This document shows, piece after piece, positions 6,187-14,377 of a stretch of DNA of 17,925 nucleotides. Both the position numbers and the translations under genes were made by a program. The stretch comes from Chryseobacterium gleum. GTDB taxonomy: Bacteria; Bacteroidota; Bacteroidia; Flavobacteriales_D; Crocinitomicaceae. The notes under the pieces were generated by a model. That model saw only the letters and a list, made by a program, of their open reading frames with translations, was not told the origin of the DNA and made no database searches. The stretch is from NCBI GenBank assembly GCA_943326825.2, contig CALPUT020000013.1, positions 1 through 17,925 on the forward strand, in the 5' to 3' direction. The stretch's first letter is position 1. Each line of letters opens with the position of its first letter.

Positions 6187-8063
6187 TTTTTATCGAGTAA
6201 TTCAAATTCAGAATTATTACTAATATATTCAGGAACAATTTCTTTCATTTTAGAAACTATTTCATTGTTTTTTTGCGCTTCAAACAAATGAATTAAATCT
6301 TCAATTTGTTTAATTTTCGCCTCATCTTCTATACGGATTTTCGCTTTTAAAATCTGAGGGTGATGGGTCGGAAGTGTATTCTCTTCTTGAGCTAACAATT
6401 CTTCGTACAACTTTTCTCCAGGTCGAAGTCCTGTCACTTTTATTTCAATATCTTTTCCTTCTTCTAGTCCACTTAATTGAATCATTTTGCGAGCCAAATC
6501 AATTATCTTAACAGACTCGCCCATATCGAATACAAAAATCTCTCCACCTTCACCCATTGCTCCAGCTTCCAAGACTAGTTGACAAGCTTCTGGAATTGTC
6601 ATAAAGAAACGTGTGATTCGTTTATCAGTAATCGTTAACGGCCCACCCTGTTCAATTTGTCGTTGAAAAAGTGGAATAACTGAACCATTAGAACCTAGTA
6701 CATTTCCAAAACGTGTCGTTACAAATTTTGTAATTCCTTTTTCGTTTGCCGCTTGGGCATAAATCTCTGCTATTCGCTTTGAAGCCCCCATCACATTCGT
6801 TGGATTCACAGCTTTATCAGTTGAAATCATAACGAACTTCTTCACCTGATATTTATTCGCTAAATCAACCAAGTTTTTAGTCCCCTTCACATTTGTCAAA
6901 ATTGCTTCCGAAGGATTATTTTCCATTAATGGAACATGTTTATACGCAGCTGCATGAAACACATATTCTGGTCGATAATATTCAAAAACACGCTCCATTC
7001 GTTCATAATTACGAATATCGCCAATAACAACTTCAAAAGCCAAATCAGGAAATTGAGTTAGCAATTGATTTTGAATATCATACATTGGAGATTCAGCTTG
7101 ATCTAACAACACAACTTTTAAAGGTTGATACTTCGCAATTTGCAAAACCATTCCACTTCCAATTGAACCTGCAGCTCCAGTTACTAAAATTGTTTTATTA
7201 CTTAATTCATTTGAAATTTTTTTCTCGTCCAAAACAATTGGTTTTCGACCTAACAAATCTTCAATTTTAATTTTACTGATCTGCTTGGTTGAAAATTCTC
7301 CATTGATCCAACTTTTAGGATTTGGAACTTGTTGAACAGTCACATTGTTATTCAAACATACATCAATAATTCTCTTTTTGTTATCTTCTAATGGATCTTG
7401 TATAGCGATAATCAATTGAGTAACACCTTCATCTTTTATAATTGTCTCTAGTTTTGATGAATGGAAAATAGCTAATCCTTCTAAGCGACTTCCTGACATT
7501 TTTTTATTATCATCAACAAAACCGATTATTTGATAAGAGATTCGTTGATCTTTCTCAATTGTTCTTTTAGTGATTAAACCAGAAATACCTGCTCCGTATA
7601 TTAATATTCTCTCGTCACTATTTTTAATTTTAATCGATTCTAAATACATTAATTTAATAAAAAATCTAGCACCTACTAATGCCATAATAGAAGATAAGAA
7701 CTCAATTAATAAAACAGACATTGGAAACAAGAAAAATCCGTCCATAAAGTTTAAACGAACCAAGCCACCAATTAAATATATTATTGATGTCGTTAGAATT
7801 GCGAAAAACAATCTTCTAAAATCAGCTGTAGATGTATGTCGAATTAAACCTTTATGAATTTTAAAAAAATAAAAAACAACGAATTTTACTAAAAAATAAA
7901 AGCCGATTGATTTAGACAAAATCCCCCATTCTTGCTGAAACAAAGCTGTATCAGCTTTTAAATCGAATCGGATTAAATAGGCGAAAAACAAAGATAAAAG
8001 TGATAAAAATAAATCCATCACGATTATGATCCATCTTGGTATACTTGTTTTTGGTAAAAGCAT
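6183..8063 (-). CDS. membrane-bound nucleotide-sugar 4,6-dehydratase (FlaA1/WbpM/PglF type)
   Basis: Long-form CapD-family enzyme that would turn UDP-GlcNAc or a similar UDP-sugar into the 4-keto-6-deoxy sugar used in surface polysaccharides or glycans. Counting from the ATG at 8061-8063, it has 626 residues. There are four N-terminal membrane helices (about 10-30, 52-68, 86-106, 109-137), a first nucleotide-binding fold (GAGISG, 157-162) and a second SDR fold (TGAAGSIGSG, 295-304). The catalytic block STDKAVNPTNVMGASKR starts at 414, with Met425-x3-Lys429: Met replaces the usual Tyr, as is normal in this long subfamily. LRPGEKLYEELL (about 546-557) is also typical. An in-frame TTG two codons earlier (8067-8069) is possible, but ATG is preferred. 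It lies downstream of the acyltransferase and deacetylase genes, supporting a surface-glycan role. Confidence 0.92.
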   Translation of the reverse strand: MLLPKTSIPRWIIIVMDLFLSLLSLFFAYLIRFDLKADTALFQQEWGILSKSIGFYFLVKFVVFYFFKIHKGLIRHTSTADFRRLFFAILTTSIIYLIGGLVRLNFMDGFFLFPMSVLLIEFLSSIMALVGARFFIKLMYLESIKIKNSDERILIYGAGISGLITKRTIEKDQRISYQIIGFVDDNKKMSGSRLEGLAIFHSSKLETIIKDEGVTQLIIAIQDPLEDNKKRIIDVCLNNNVTVQQVPNPKSWINGEFSTKQISKIKIEDLLGRKPIVLDEKKISNELSNKTILVTGAAGSIGSGMVLQIAKYQPLKVVLLDQAESPMYDIQNQLLTQFPDLAFEVVIGDIRNYERMERVFEYYRPEYVFHAAAYKHVPLMENNPSEAILTNVKGTKNLVDLANKYQVKKFVMISTDKAVNPTNVMGASKRIAEIYAQAANEKGITKFVTTRFGNVLGSNGSVIPLFQRQIEQGGPLTITDKRITRFFMTIPEACQLVLEAGAMGEGGEIFVFDMGESVKIIDLARKMIQLSGLEEGKDIEIKVTGLRPGEKLYEELLAQEENTLPTHHPQILKAKIRIEDEAKIKQIEDLIHLFEAQKNNEIVSKMKEIVPEYISNNSEFELLDKK

Positions 8064-8127
8064 AAACAAAAGTAAAAAAAAGTTTAAGTTAAATTAAATT
8101 AACTTTCAAATGAACGCTAGTTCATAA

Positions 8128-9006
8128 CTAATTCTTCATTTTTTTTCTAACATTTTTTAGTAATCTCCACCACCAAGGAGCATGATTCCATTCATATTCA
8201 AAATATTCTATATGATCTGATCCAAAATTCATGTTAAATCTTTTAACTCCAGCAATAGATGAACCACCAAAATCAAAAATTTTACCTTCCTGAAGCGTCT
8301 TTTCAATTTCATTATTCATACAAGCATACATTAAACCTTGACTCCTTGCGCTTTCAATTGCAGCTCCTTTCAAATAAATAGTTCTGTTTTGAGCTAAAAT
8401 AAAAATCATTCCTCCAACTAAATCATTCGATTGATAAAAACCATATGTTTTAATGAGACTTTTGGATTTTAAATTTTCAACTAATCTTTCAATACATTTT
8501 TTGGAATCCGATTGAAAGACTTCTACTTTACTACTTAATTCCTTTTCAATCATCTTTAATACTTCATCAAAATCATCTTTTACTTCCTTTATTTCGAAAT
8601 CTGACTTTGAAGATTTCACTAGCATCCTTTTTACTTGCTGATTTATTTTTAAAACTCTAACTTCTTGAAAAGTAAAGATGTTATAATTATCTAATGATAA
8701 TTGTGTTCTTATTTTAAACTTAGAAGATTCAAAATTTGATTTCAGATAATTTTCTAGATTGTCAATTTCACCACCTAAAACTTCAATATATCTCATGAAA
8801 AAAGGAGTATAAAGTGTTTTAACTCCAAATCTAATTGTGTAAGGTAAAGCAATGCCTTGGGTATAATTATTATTAACTAAAATTGCCCAATTCTCCGCAA
8901 CAGAATCTAAATAAGTCGATAAGGAAAATAAAGTATGGTTCGAGGATGACAAAACCAAATGATCCCATCTATCAACATCTATTTTATTTCTTTCAATTAG
9001 TTCCAT
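8128..9006 (-). CDS. GNAT/FemAB-like acyltransferase
   Basis: A 292-residue cytoplasmic protein with the layout of FemAB/GNAT-like acyltransferases found in bacterial polysaccharide loci. The C-terminal half carries the recognisable blocks: LVGGMIFI (196-203), the beta-strand before the acyl-CoA site; YLKGAAIESARSQGLMYACM (211-230), the expected strand-to-helix acyl-CoA pocket; and FDFGGSSIAGVKRFNMNFGS (244-263), close to the FDF.G......FK..FG signature of this group. The C-terminus is rich in Trp and basic residues (APWWWRLLKNVRKKMK), which might touch the membrane. It starts three bases after the deacetylase stop, so the two are surely cotranscribed. It probably acylates a sugar nucleotide or glycan, perhaps with an aminoacyl or acetyl group, but the substrate is unknown. 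Confidence 0.75.
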   Translation of the reverse strand: MELIERNKIDVDRWDHLVLSSSNHTLFSLSTYLDSVAENWAILVNNNYTQGIALPYTIRFGVKTLYTPFFMRYIEVLGGEIDNLENYLKSNFESSKFKIRTQLSLDNYNIFTFQEVRVLKINQQVKRMLVKSSKSDFEIKEVKDDFDEVLKMIEKELSSKVEVFQSDSKKCIERLVENLKSKSLIKTYGFYQSNDLVGGMIFILAQNRTIYLKGAAIESARSQGLMYACMNNEIEKTLQEGKIFDFGGSSIAGVKRFNMNFGSDHIEYFEYEWNHAPWWWRLLKNVRKKMKN

Positions 9007-9009
9007 AAG

Positions 9010-9987
9010 TTAATCAAACGAAATAAATGAATGTTTCTTATGATTCCTTTGCACAAAATTCTCTAATTTTCTAATTGAAAAATGAGTATTCGACTTCGGA
9101 TGACCAATAACAACCATATTTTCATAAGATTGTTTGGTTAATTTATTTTTTATCACATTCAGTTTAGATGCGTAATACCCGTCAGAACTTGCATGATTCC
9201 ATGTAAAACTCGTCAAAACTGATTTTTTTCTTCCTGGTTGAGAAAGGAAAATTCCATCCCCTAGCATTTTATGATTTTTAGGGAATAAACGACCTAAAAT
9301 ATATAAACGCCAATAAAATAAAGGTGAATATCTGTGAGATGAAATAGGAACCTCTAAAAAACATCCATTTATATCTTCAATGCACACATCATTTTCAAAA
9401 TTATAGCTGCATTTATGGGGTGCATTTCTAAAATCAAAATAATAGTCATTCGACTCAAATTGACCACCGACAAAAACGCTTGAATCAACTTTTAAACCAA
9501 GTCTTTGAAAGATTGGTTTTAATCTTTCAAAAGGTTGTATACACCATCCTCCAGCTCTAAAAGTAGTAGTTGGGTAACCTACTAAATCATCTAAGTAAAC
9601 TTTATATTCACTTACTATTCGATTTATTTCATCATCTGAAAAATCAAAAAGTTTATAACAATTTTCAGTATTTATTATCCATTTTTCACCATCATAATAA
9701 GCTTTTTCCCAATGCGGATGAATATGCAATTGAACTTTTGAATTCAATTGTATTATTGATTGAATTTGGTCTTTAATTTTATTCAAATCAATTAATAATG
9801 AAGAGTGTTTTTCTGACCATTTCTCAAGTTGAATTAAAAAACCAACATCGACAAAAAACGTCAGTTGAATATTATATTTTTGAGCAATTTGTAATAAAGA
9901 ATTTGTTTGCGTTATAATACATTTATCTACTGTACCTGTTTTCTCTCCGAAAAAAAGTTCGTAATCATATGTTAAATAAATATTCAT
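9010..9987 (-). CDS. NodB-like polysaccharide deacetylase family protein
   Basis: A 325-residue protein of the carbohydrate esterase 4-like fold, with no signal peptide, so probably cytoplasmic. LTYDYELFFG (5-14) replaces the usual TFDDG motif: Asp8 takes the catalytic-base place, but the second Asp, normally a metal ligand, is Tyr9. HIHPHW (88-93) gives His88-x3-His92, the metal-binding pair. FRAGGWCIQP (143-152) carries the conserved Arg, and DSSVFVGG (168-175) is also typical. This YDYE variant occurs in uncharacterised members in polysaccharide gene clusters (from memory). It is the first gene of a unit with the acyltransferase and 4,6-dehydratase genes, so a role in modifying a surface glycan or its precursor is likely. 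Start ATG at 9985-9987. It is divergent from the cytochrome biogenesis gene across 139 bases. Confidence 0.8.
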   Translation of the reverse strand: MNIYLTYDYELFFGEKTGTVDKCIITQTNSLLQIAQKYNIQLTFFVDVGFLIQLEKWSEKHSSLLIDLNKIKDQIQSIIQLNSKVQLHIHPHWEKAYYDGEKWIINTENCYKLFDFSDDEINRIVSEYKVYLDDLVGYPTTTFRAGGWCIQPFERLKPIFQRLGLKVDSSVFVGGQFESNDYYFDFRNAPHKCSYNFENDVCIEDINGCFLEVPISSHRYSPLFYWRLYILGRLFPKNHKMLGDGIFLSQPGRKKSVLTSFTWNHASSDGYYASKLNVIKNKLTKQSYENMVVIGHPKSNTHFSIRKLENFVQRNHKKHSFISFD

Positions 9988-10100
9988 TAATTGTAAAAAT
10001 AAGACAATTTTTGAAGTTTAAAATCAATTGTTTTCGACTATTCGAATTATTCATTCGTCAAATAATGGAAATATATAAGGATTTATATAATAGCATTGAT

Positions 10101-10108
10101 TATTTTTG
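10101..10108 (+). promoter_or_regulatory. possible -7 promoter element for the ccs-bshB1 unit
   Basis: TATTTTTG is a full match to TAnnTTTG and lies 18 bases before the ATG at 10127. No TTG is found at the usual -33 distance, so support is partial. The 9988-10126 divergent gap also holds the palindrome ATTCGAAT (10040-10047), possibly a control site but equally possibly chance in such AT-rich DNA. Confidence 0.3.
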
Positions 10109-10126
10109 CTCCTAAAATTCAAACTA

Positions 10127-13100
10127 ATGGAAAAATTTGCAAAATCTTTTTTTTCAATGAAAATGATGACTTTAGGGATGTTTTTCTTCCTTTTTGCTAT
10201 CGGAGCAGCAACATTTTTAGAATCAATATATGACACGCAAACAGCAAGAATAATAATATACAACGCACTTTGGTTTGAGATTCTTTTGACTTATCTTGGA
10301 ATGAATCTTATCTCTAACATTTTCAAATATAAAATGTACAAACGAGAGAAAATAGCATCTTTAGCATTTCACCTTTCATTTATCATTGTTTTAATTGGTG
10401 CTGGAGCTACCAGATACATCAGTTTCGAAGGTATGATGATGATTCGTGAGGGAGAAAAATCAAACATCATCATGTCATCTGACCCTTATTTATGGTTTAA
10501 AATCAATGATGGTAAAATGCAATATTCATACAATGAAAAAATGTTAATGTCAGAAATTACAAATAACGATTTTTCAATTGATGTAGACTTTCCAAATCAC
10601 AAAACACCTGTAACAATCGAATATCTAAATTTCCAGAAAAAAATGATTGATTCATTGGTTATCAATGATTCAATTAATGGATTCGTGCTTGATATCAAAA
10701 CAAATGGAATGAAATCGAATTATTTGGAGAAAAACAATTTCTTGATGATTAATACGATTCCACTTTCATTTGAAAAAGAAAATGCCGCTGAAGGAATTAA
10801 TATTTCAACAATTAACGGAAAACTAATGTTAAAAACTGATTTTCCAATGAAATATTTACCAATGTCTGAAATGCAAAAAGTAAGACAATCTGGAAAACCT
10901 GTTGATGAATCGTTATATGTTCAAATTCCTGTTGACACCTTAGTTGAATTCAAAACAACAACATTGTATCTAGTAAATGGTCAACAATTTGTATTCAAAC
11001 AAAAAATCGATCATGCTAAGAGAATGAAGTTACCTTCTGGAAATAAAAAAATTGGATCAGATTATTTAACTGTAAAAATTACAGATGGAAAAGAAAGTAA
11101 AATTATTGAATTAGAAGGAGGAATGGGCGCTATTCCTGAACATGAAGTTTTCAATTTTGGAGGTTTAACTTATGAAATGGAATATGGCTCTTCTCAAATA
11201 GAAGTTCCGTTTTACATTGCCTGTCGAAACTTTACATTAGATCGTTACCCAGGTTCAAACTCACCATCTTCTTATTCAAGTGATGTAACAATTATTGATG
11301 AGAAAAATAATTACTCAAGAGATCAAAATATCTTTATGAATCATGTAATGGATTATCAAGGTTACCGTTTCTTTCAGTCTAGTTATGATGAAGATGAAAA
11401 AGGGACTCGTTTAAGTGTAAATCACGATTGGTGGGGAACAACCATTACCTATGTTGGTTATTTGTTAATGTTTATTGGTATGATCTTGTCATTATTTGCT
11501 CCAAATAGTCGTTTTAGAGATTTAAATGAGCGTTTGAAAAAAATCAAAGAAAGAAGAGCTTCATTAGGATTAAGTGCTCTGCTAGTGATCTTTTCAATGA
11601 TGCAATTCAATTCATTTGCACAACATGAAGGTCACAAACATGAGAAGCCTTTATTTCGTATTGTTTCAAAAGAACATTCTGATAAATTAGCTCATTTATT
11701 GGTTCAAGAGTTTGATGGAAGAATTTCTCCTATGCATACGCTTTGTGACAAACTGCTAAGAGATATTGCAAATAAAACATCTTATAAAAACTACAATGCA
11801 GTTCAAACAATCATGAGCATGCACATGTATCCTGATTATTGGATGGGTGAAAAAATCATTGAAATCCCAGCTAACTTAAGAGAAAAGTTAGGTGTTAAAG
11901 AATTTGCATCTTATAAAGAACTAATTGATAAAAACGGTCAATTCAAATTAGCAAAAGAATACGAAGCAGCTTTTCAACGAAAAGAAGCAAACAGAGATGA
12001 GTTTGACAAAAAAGCAATCAAATTGGTTGATAATTTTCAAATTGTTGATGCGATTTTCAGATGGCAATTCATGAAAATCATTCCTGTTAAAAAGGATAAA
12101 AACAATACTTGGTTCGTTCCATTAAGCCCTGAATTAACAAAAATTGATTCTACTTCTTCTCGTTTGGCTTTACAATATATTTCTAGCTTGAACAATGCTG
12201 CAAGAACAAATTCGTTTGGTGAGTCAGATAAATTATTGGAAACATTAATTCAATTTCAACGCAAAGTTGCTGCAAAAGTAGTTCCATCAGAAACAAAAGT
12301 TGACATTGAAATCAAGTACAATAAAATGACTATTTTCAAGAATACGATGATGATGTACATTTCTGTAGGTTTCATTTTGTTGATCTTCTATTTTGTCAAA
12401 ATCTTCATTCCTTCTAACAATATAGAAAGTAAATTAATGAAGCGTGTTGGTTGGATAGGATCAGCTATACTTTTTGGAGCTTTCCTTTACCAAGGTGTTG
12501 GTATTGGATTTAGATGGATTATTACAGAACATGCTCCTTGGAGTAATGGTTACGAAGCAGTCGTATTTATTTCTTGGGTAACTATGTTATCTGGTTTCAT
12601 CTTTGCTAAGAAAAACAAATCAATTTTGGCTGCTACAGCAATCTTAGCGTCTATGATGATTATGGTTACTGAGATGAATTTAATGGATCCTCAAATTACT
12701 CCATTACAGCCTGTTTTAAAATCATACTGGTTAATGATTCACGTTGCTATCATTACAGGCAGTTACGGTTTCTTAGGATTAGCATGTATTTTAGGTTTAT
12801 TAAATCTAATCTTGTACACTTTTAGAAATGGAAAAAATGGTAAATCGATCACACTTCATATCAGCGAATTAACGTATGTTTCTGAGATGACAATGACAGT
12901 TGGACTTTTCATGCTAACTATTGGAACATTCTTAGGCGGTATTTGGGCCAATGAATCGTGGGGTAGATACTGGGGATGGGATCCAAAAGAAGTTTGGGCT
13001 TTAGTATCCGTGTTGGTTTATGCGATTATTCTTCACTTACGTTACATTCCTGCTGCAGCAAGTAAATTTACTTTTAACGTTGTCAGTTTTTGGGGATATT

Positions 13101-13537
13101 CAGCAATCTTGTTTACGTTTTTTGGAGTTAATTATTATTTAGTTGGTTTACATTCATATGCCCAAGGTGATGGACTTGGTACAATACCTATTTGGATTAT
13201 TATAACGATTGTCGTATTAATAATTTTCAATGTAATTGCTAGTGATCGAAATAAACTATATAATAATACATTCTCTTCAAAATCTTGGTTGAAATTAATT
13301 GTTGATTTTGGTATTATTAGAAGCCTAGTTCCATTTTTATTATCCTTGGCTTTAGATGTGAATCGGGCAACAAAAGTCATAAACAAAATTGAAATCTCTA
13401 AATGGGATTTGTTTTTATACAATCTTACTCATTGGTTATCAATAACCTTTTCAATTATTTTCATATATAAAATCATACTAAAACTAGTTTACTCAAAAAA
13501 AACTATTAATAATAATTTAGACATCCTAGATATTTAA
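10127..13537 (+). CDS. ccsA: cytochrome c biogenesis fusion protein CcsBA (ResB-CcsA)
   Basis: System II cytochrome c synthetase, which exports heme and attaches it to CxxCH apocytochromes outside the cytoplasmic membrane. From the ATG it has 1136 residues. The ResB/CcsB half has helices at about 12-32, 47-66 and 76-94 with the membrane His82 (FHLSFIIVLIGAG), a large extracytoplasmic domain, and a helix near 438-460. A further hydrophobic segment at 479-498 ends in FAQ, followed by a His-rich stretch (HEGHKHE, 500-506) and a helical domain with DGRISPMHTLCDKLLRDI. The CcsA half (about 740-1040) has the external His802 and His1009 flanking the WWD domain WGRYWGWDPKEVWA (945-958), plus membrane His872. 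A TTG seven codons upstream (10106-10108) is a less likely start. The last roughly 90 residues (1049-1136) look like an extra extension with two possible helices. The gene is divergent from the glycan unit and 4 bases ahead of bshB1. Confidence 0.92.
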   Translation: MEKFAKSFFSMKMMTLGMFFFLFAIGAATFLESIYDTQTARIIIYNALWFEILLTYLGMNLISNIFKYKMYKREKIASLAFHLSFIIVLIGAGATRYISFEGMMMIREGEKSNIIMSSDPYLWFKINDGKMQYSYNEKMLMSEITNNDFSIDVDFPNHKTPVTIEYLNFQKKMIDSLVINDSINGFVLDIKTNGMKSNYLEKNNFLMINTIPLSFEKENAAEGINISTINGKLMLKTDFPMKYLPMSEMQKVRQSGKPVDESLYVQIPVDTLVEFKTTTLYLVNGQQFVFKQKIDHAKRMKLPSGNKKIGSDYLTVKITDGKESKIIELEGGMGAIPEHEVFNFGGLTYEMEYGSSQIEVPFYIACRNFTLDRYPGSNSPSSYSSDVTIIDEKNNYSRDQNIFMNHVMDYQGYRFFQSSYDEDEKGTRLSVNHDWWGTTITYVGYLLMFIGMILSLFAPNSRFRDLNERLKKIKERRASLGLSALLVIFSMMQFNSFAQHEGHKHEKPLFRIVSKEHSDKLAHLLVQEFDGRISPMHTLCDKLLRDIANKTSYKNYNAVQTIMSMHMYPDYWMGEKIIEIPANLREKLGVKEFASYKELIDKNGQFKLAKEYEAAFQRKEANRDEFDKKAIKLVDNFQIVDAIFRWQFMKIIPVKKDKNNTWFVPLSPELTKIDSTSSRLALQYISSLNNAARTNSFGESDKLLETLIQFQRKVAAKVVPSETKVDIEIKYNKMTIFKNTMMMYISVGFILLIFYFVKIFIPSNNIESKLMKRVGWIGSAILFGAFLYQGVGIGFRWIITEHAPWSNGYEAVVFISWVTMLSGFIFAKKNKSILAATAILASMMIMVTEMNLMDPQITPLQPVLKSYWLMIHVAIITGSYGFLGLACILGLLNLILYTFRNGKNGKSITLHISELTYVSEMTMTVGLFMLTIGTFLGGIWANESWGRYWGWDPKEVWALVSVLVYAIILHLRYIPAAASKFTFNVVSFWGYSAILFTFFGVNYYLVGLHSYAQGDGLGTIPIWIIITIVVLIIFNVIASDRNKLYNNTFSSKSWLKLIVDFGIIRSLVPFLLSLALDVNRATKVINKIEISKWDLFLYNLTHWLSITFSIIFIYKIILKLVYSKKTINNNLDILDI

Positions 13538-13541
13538 CACT

Positions 13542-14258
13542 ATGAAACTTGATATTCTTGCGTTTGCTGCTCATCCTGATGATATTGAATTATCTGCTGC
13601 TGGTACGTTGATGAAACACATTCAGCAAGGCAAGAAAGTTGGTATTATTGATTTAACGCAAGGAGAATTAGGTTCAAGAGGAACAATTGAAACTCGAAGA
13701 GAAGAAGCGATCGAAGCCTCAAAAATAATGGGAATTCATTATCGAGGAAACTTAAAAATGGCTGACGGATTTTTTGAACATTCTAAAGCAAATACATTAA
13801 AAATCATAGAACAAATTAGGCGTTTCAAACCTGAAATAGTTTTAGCAAACGCTATTTTAGATCGTCACCCAGATCATTCAAGAGCTTCAAAATTAGTTTC
13901 GGAAGCTTGTTTTTTATCTGGTTTAAGAAGAATTGAAACATATAAAGAGAATGAACTTCAAGAAGCTCATCGTCCAAATTTTGTTTATCATTACATCCAA
14001 GATAAATACATCAAACCTGATTTCGTAATCGATGTAACTGAATTTCACGAACGTAAAATGGCAGCTGTAAAAGCCTATAAATCTCAATTTTACGACCCTA
14101 ATTCCACAGAACCTCAAACACCTATTTCCGGACAAGGATTTTTAGATTTCATAGAAGGCAGAATGGAGCAGTTTGGTCGTGCAATCGGAGCAAAATATGC
14201 AGAAGGTTTTACCGTTGAAAGAACGTTGGGAGTAAATAATTTTTTCGATTTGATTTAA
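13542..14258 (+). CDS. bshB1: bacillithiol biosynthesis deacetylase BshB1
   Basis: Zinc-dependent LmbE/PIG-L-type enzyme that removes the acetyl group from GlcNAc-malate to give GlcN-malate, the second step of bacillithiol synthesis. The 238 residues match BshB1. AAHPDDIELSAAGTL (9-23) holds the zinc ligands His11 and Asp14 and the general base Asp13. DRHPDHSRAS (107-116) supplies the third ligand, His112. GELGSRGT (41-48) and YKSQFYDPNSTEPQTPISG (in the last third) are typical of the BshB1 branch, as opposed to other LmbE proteins. Its ATG is four bases after the ccs stop, so the two are co-expressed. The partner enzymes BshA and BshC are not in the window. Confidence 0.93.
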   Translation: MKLDILAFAAHPDDIELSAAGTLMKHIQQGKKVGIIDLTQGELGSRGTIETRREEAIEASKIMGIHYRGNLKMADGFFEHSKANTLKIIEQIRRFKPEIVLANAILDRHPDHSRASKLVSEACFLSGLRRIETYKENELQEAHRPNFVYHYIQDKYIKPDFVIDVTEFHERKMAAVKAYKSQFYDPNSTEPQTPISGQGFLDFIEGRMEQFGRAIGAKYAEGFTVERTLGVNNFFDLI

Positions 14259-14377
14259 GCAGATTTAATTATTTAACATTTGAATGTTTAACGATAATTT
14301 CTTCACCTTATTTTTCAATCAATAAATCCTTTATTTTAGCTAAAATACCTTTCATTGAAATTACACTGAAAAGATTT

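Noticed and set aside
8064..8069. TTG start for the 4,6-dehydratase
   Set aside because: An ATG two codons downstream gives the same protein; ATG is the more likely choice without other evidence.
8067..8074. TACTTTTG -7 match before the dehydratase gene
   Set aside because: It is a full consensus match but lies only a few bases before the ATG and lacks a -33 TTG; it would give a leaderless transcript and is more likely chance.
8074..8105. Hairpin AAGTTAA/TTAACTT followed by eight U on the minus strand, between the acyltransferase and dehydratase genes
   Set aside because: The stem has only one G-C pair and is separated by four bases from the U-run, so it is too weak to call a terminator; the genes probably share a transcript.
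10106..10126. Upstream TTG start for CcsBA
   Set aside because: The seven added residues have no family support and overlap a possible -7 promoter box; the ATG at 10127 is preferred.
10051..10263. Open frame on the minus strand across the divergent gap
   Set aside because: Most of it is antisense to the start of CcsBA, and the Lys/Phe pattern mirrors the real gene. Nothing supports it.
14275..14290. Dyad AACATTTGAATGTT after bshB1
   Set aside because: A 5-6 base AT-rich stem with no U-tract cannot be supported as a terminator or operator.
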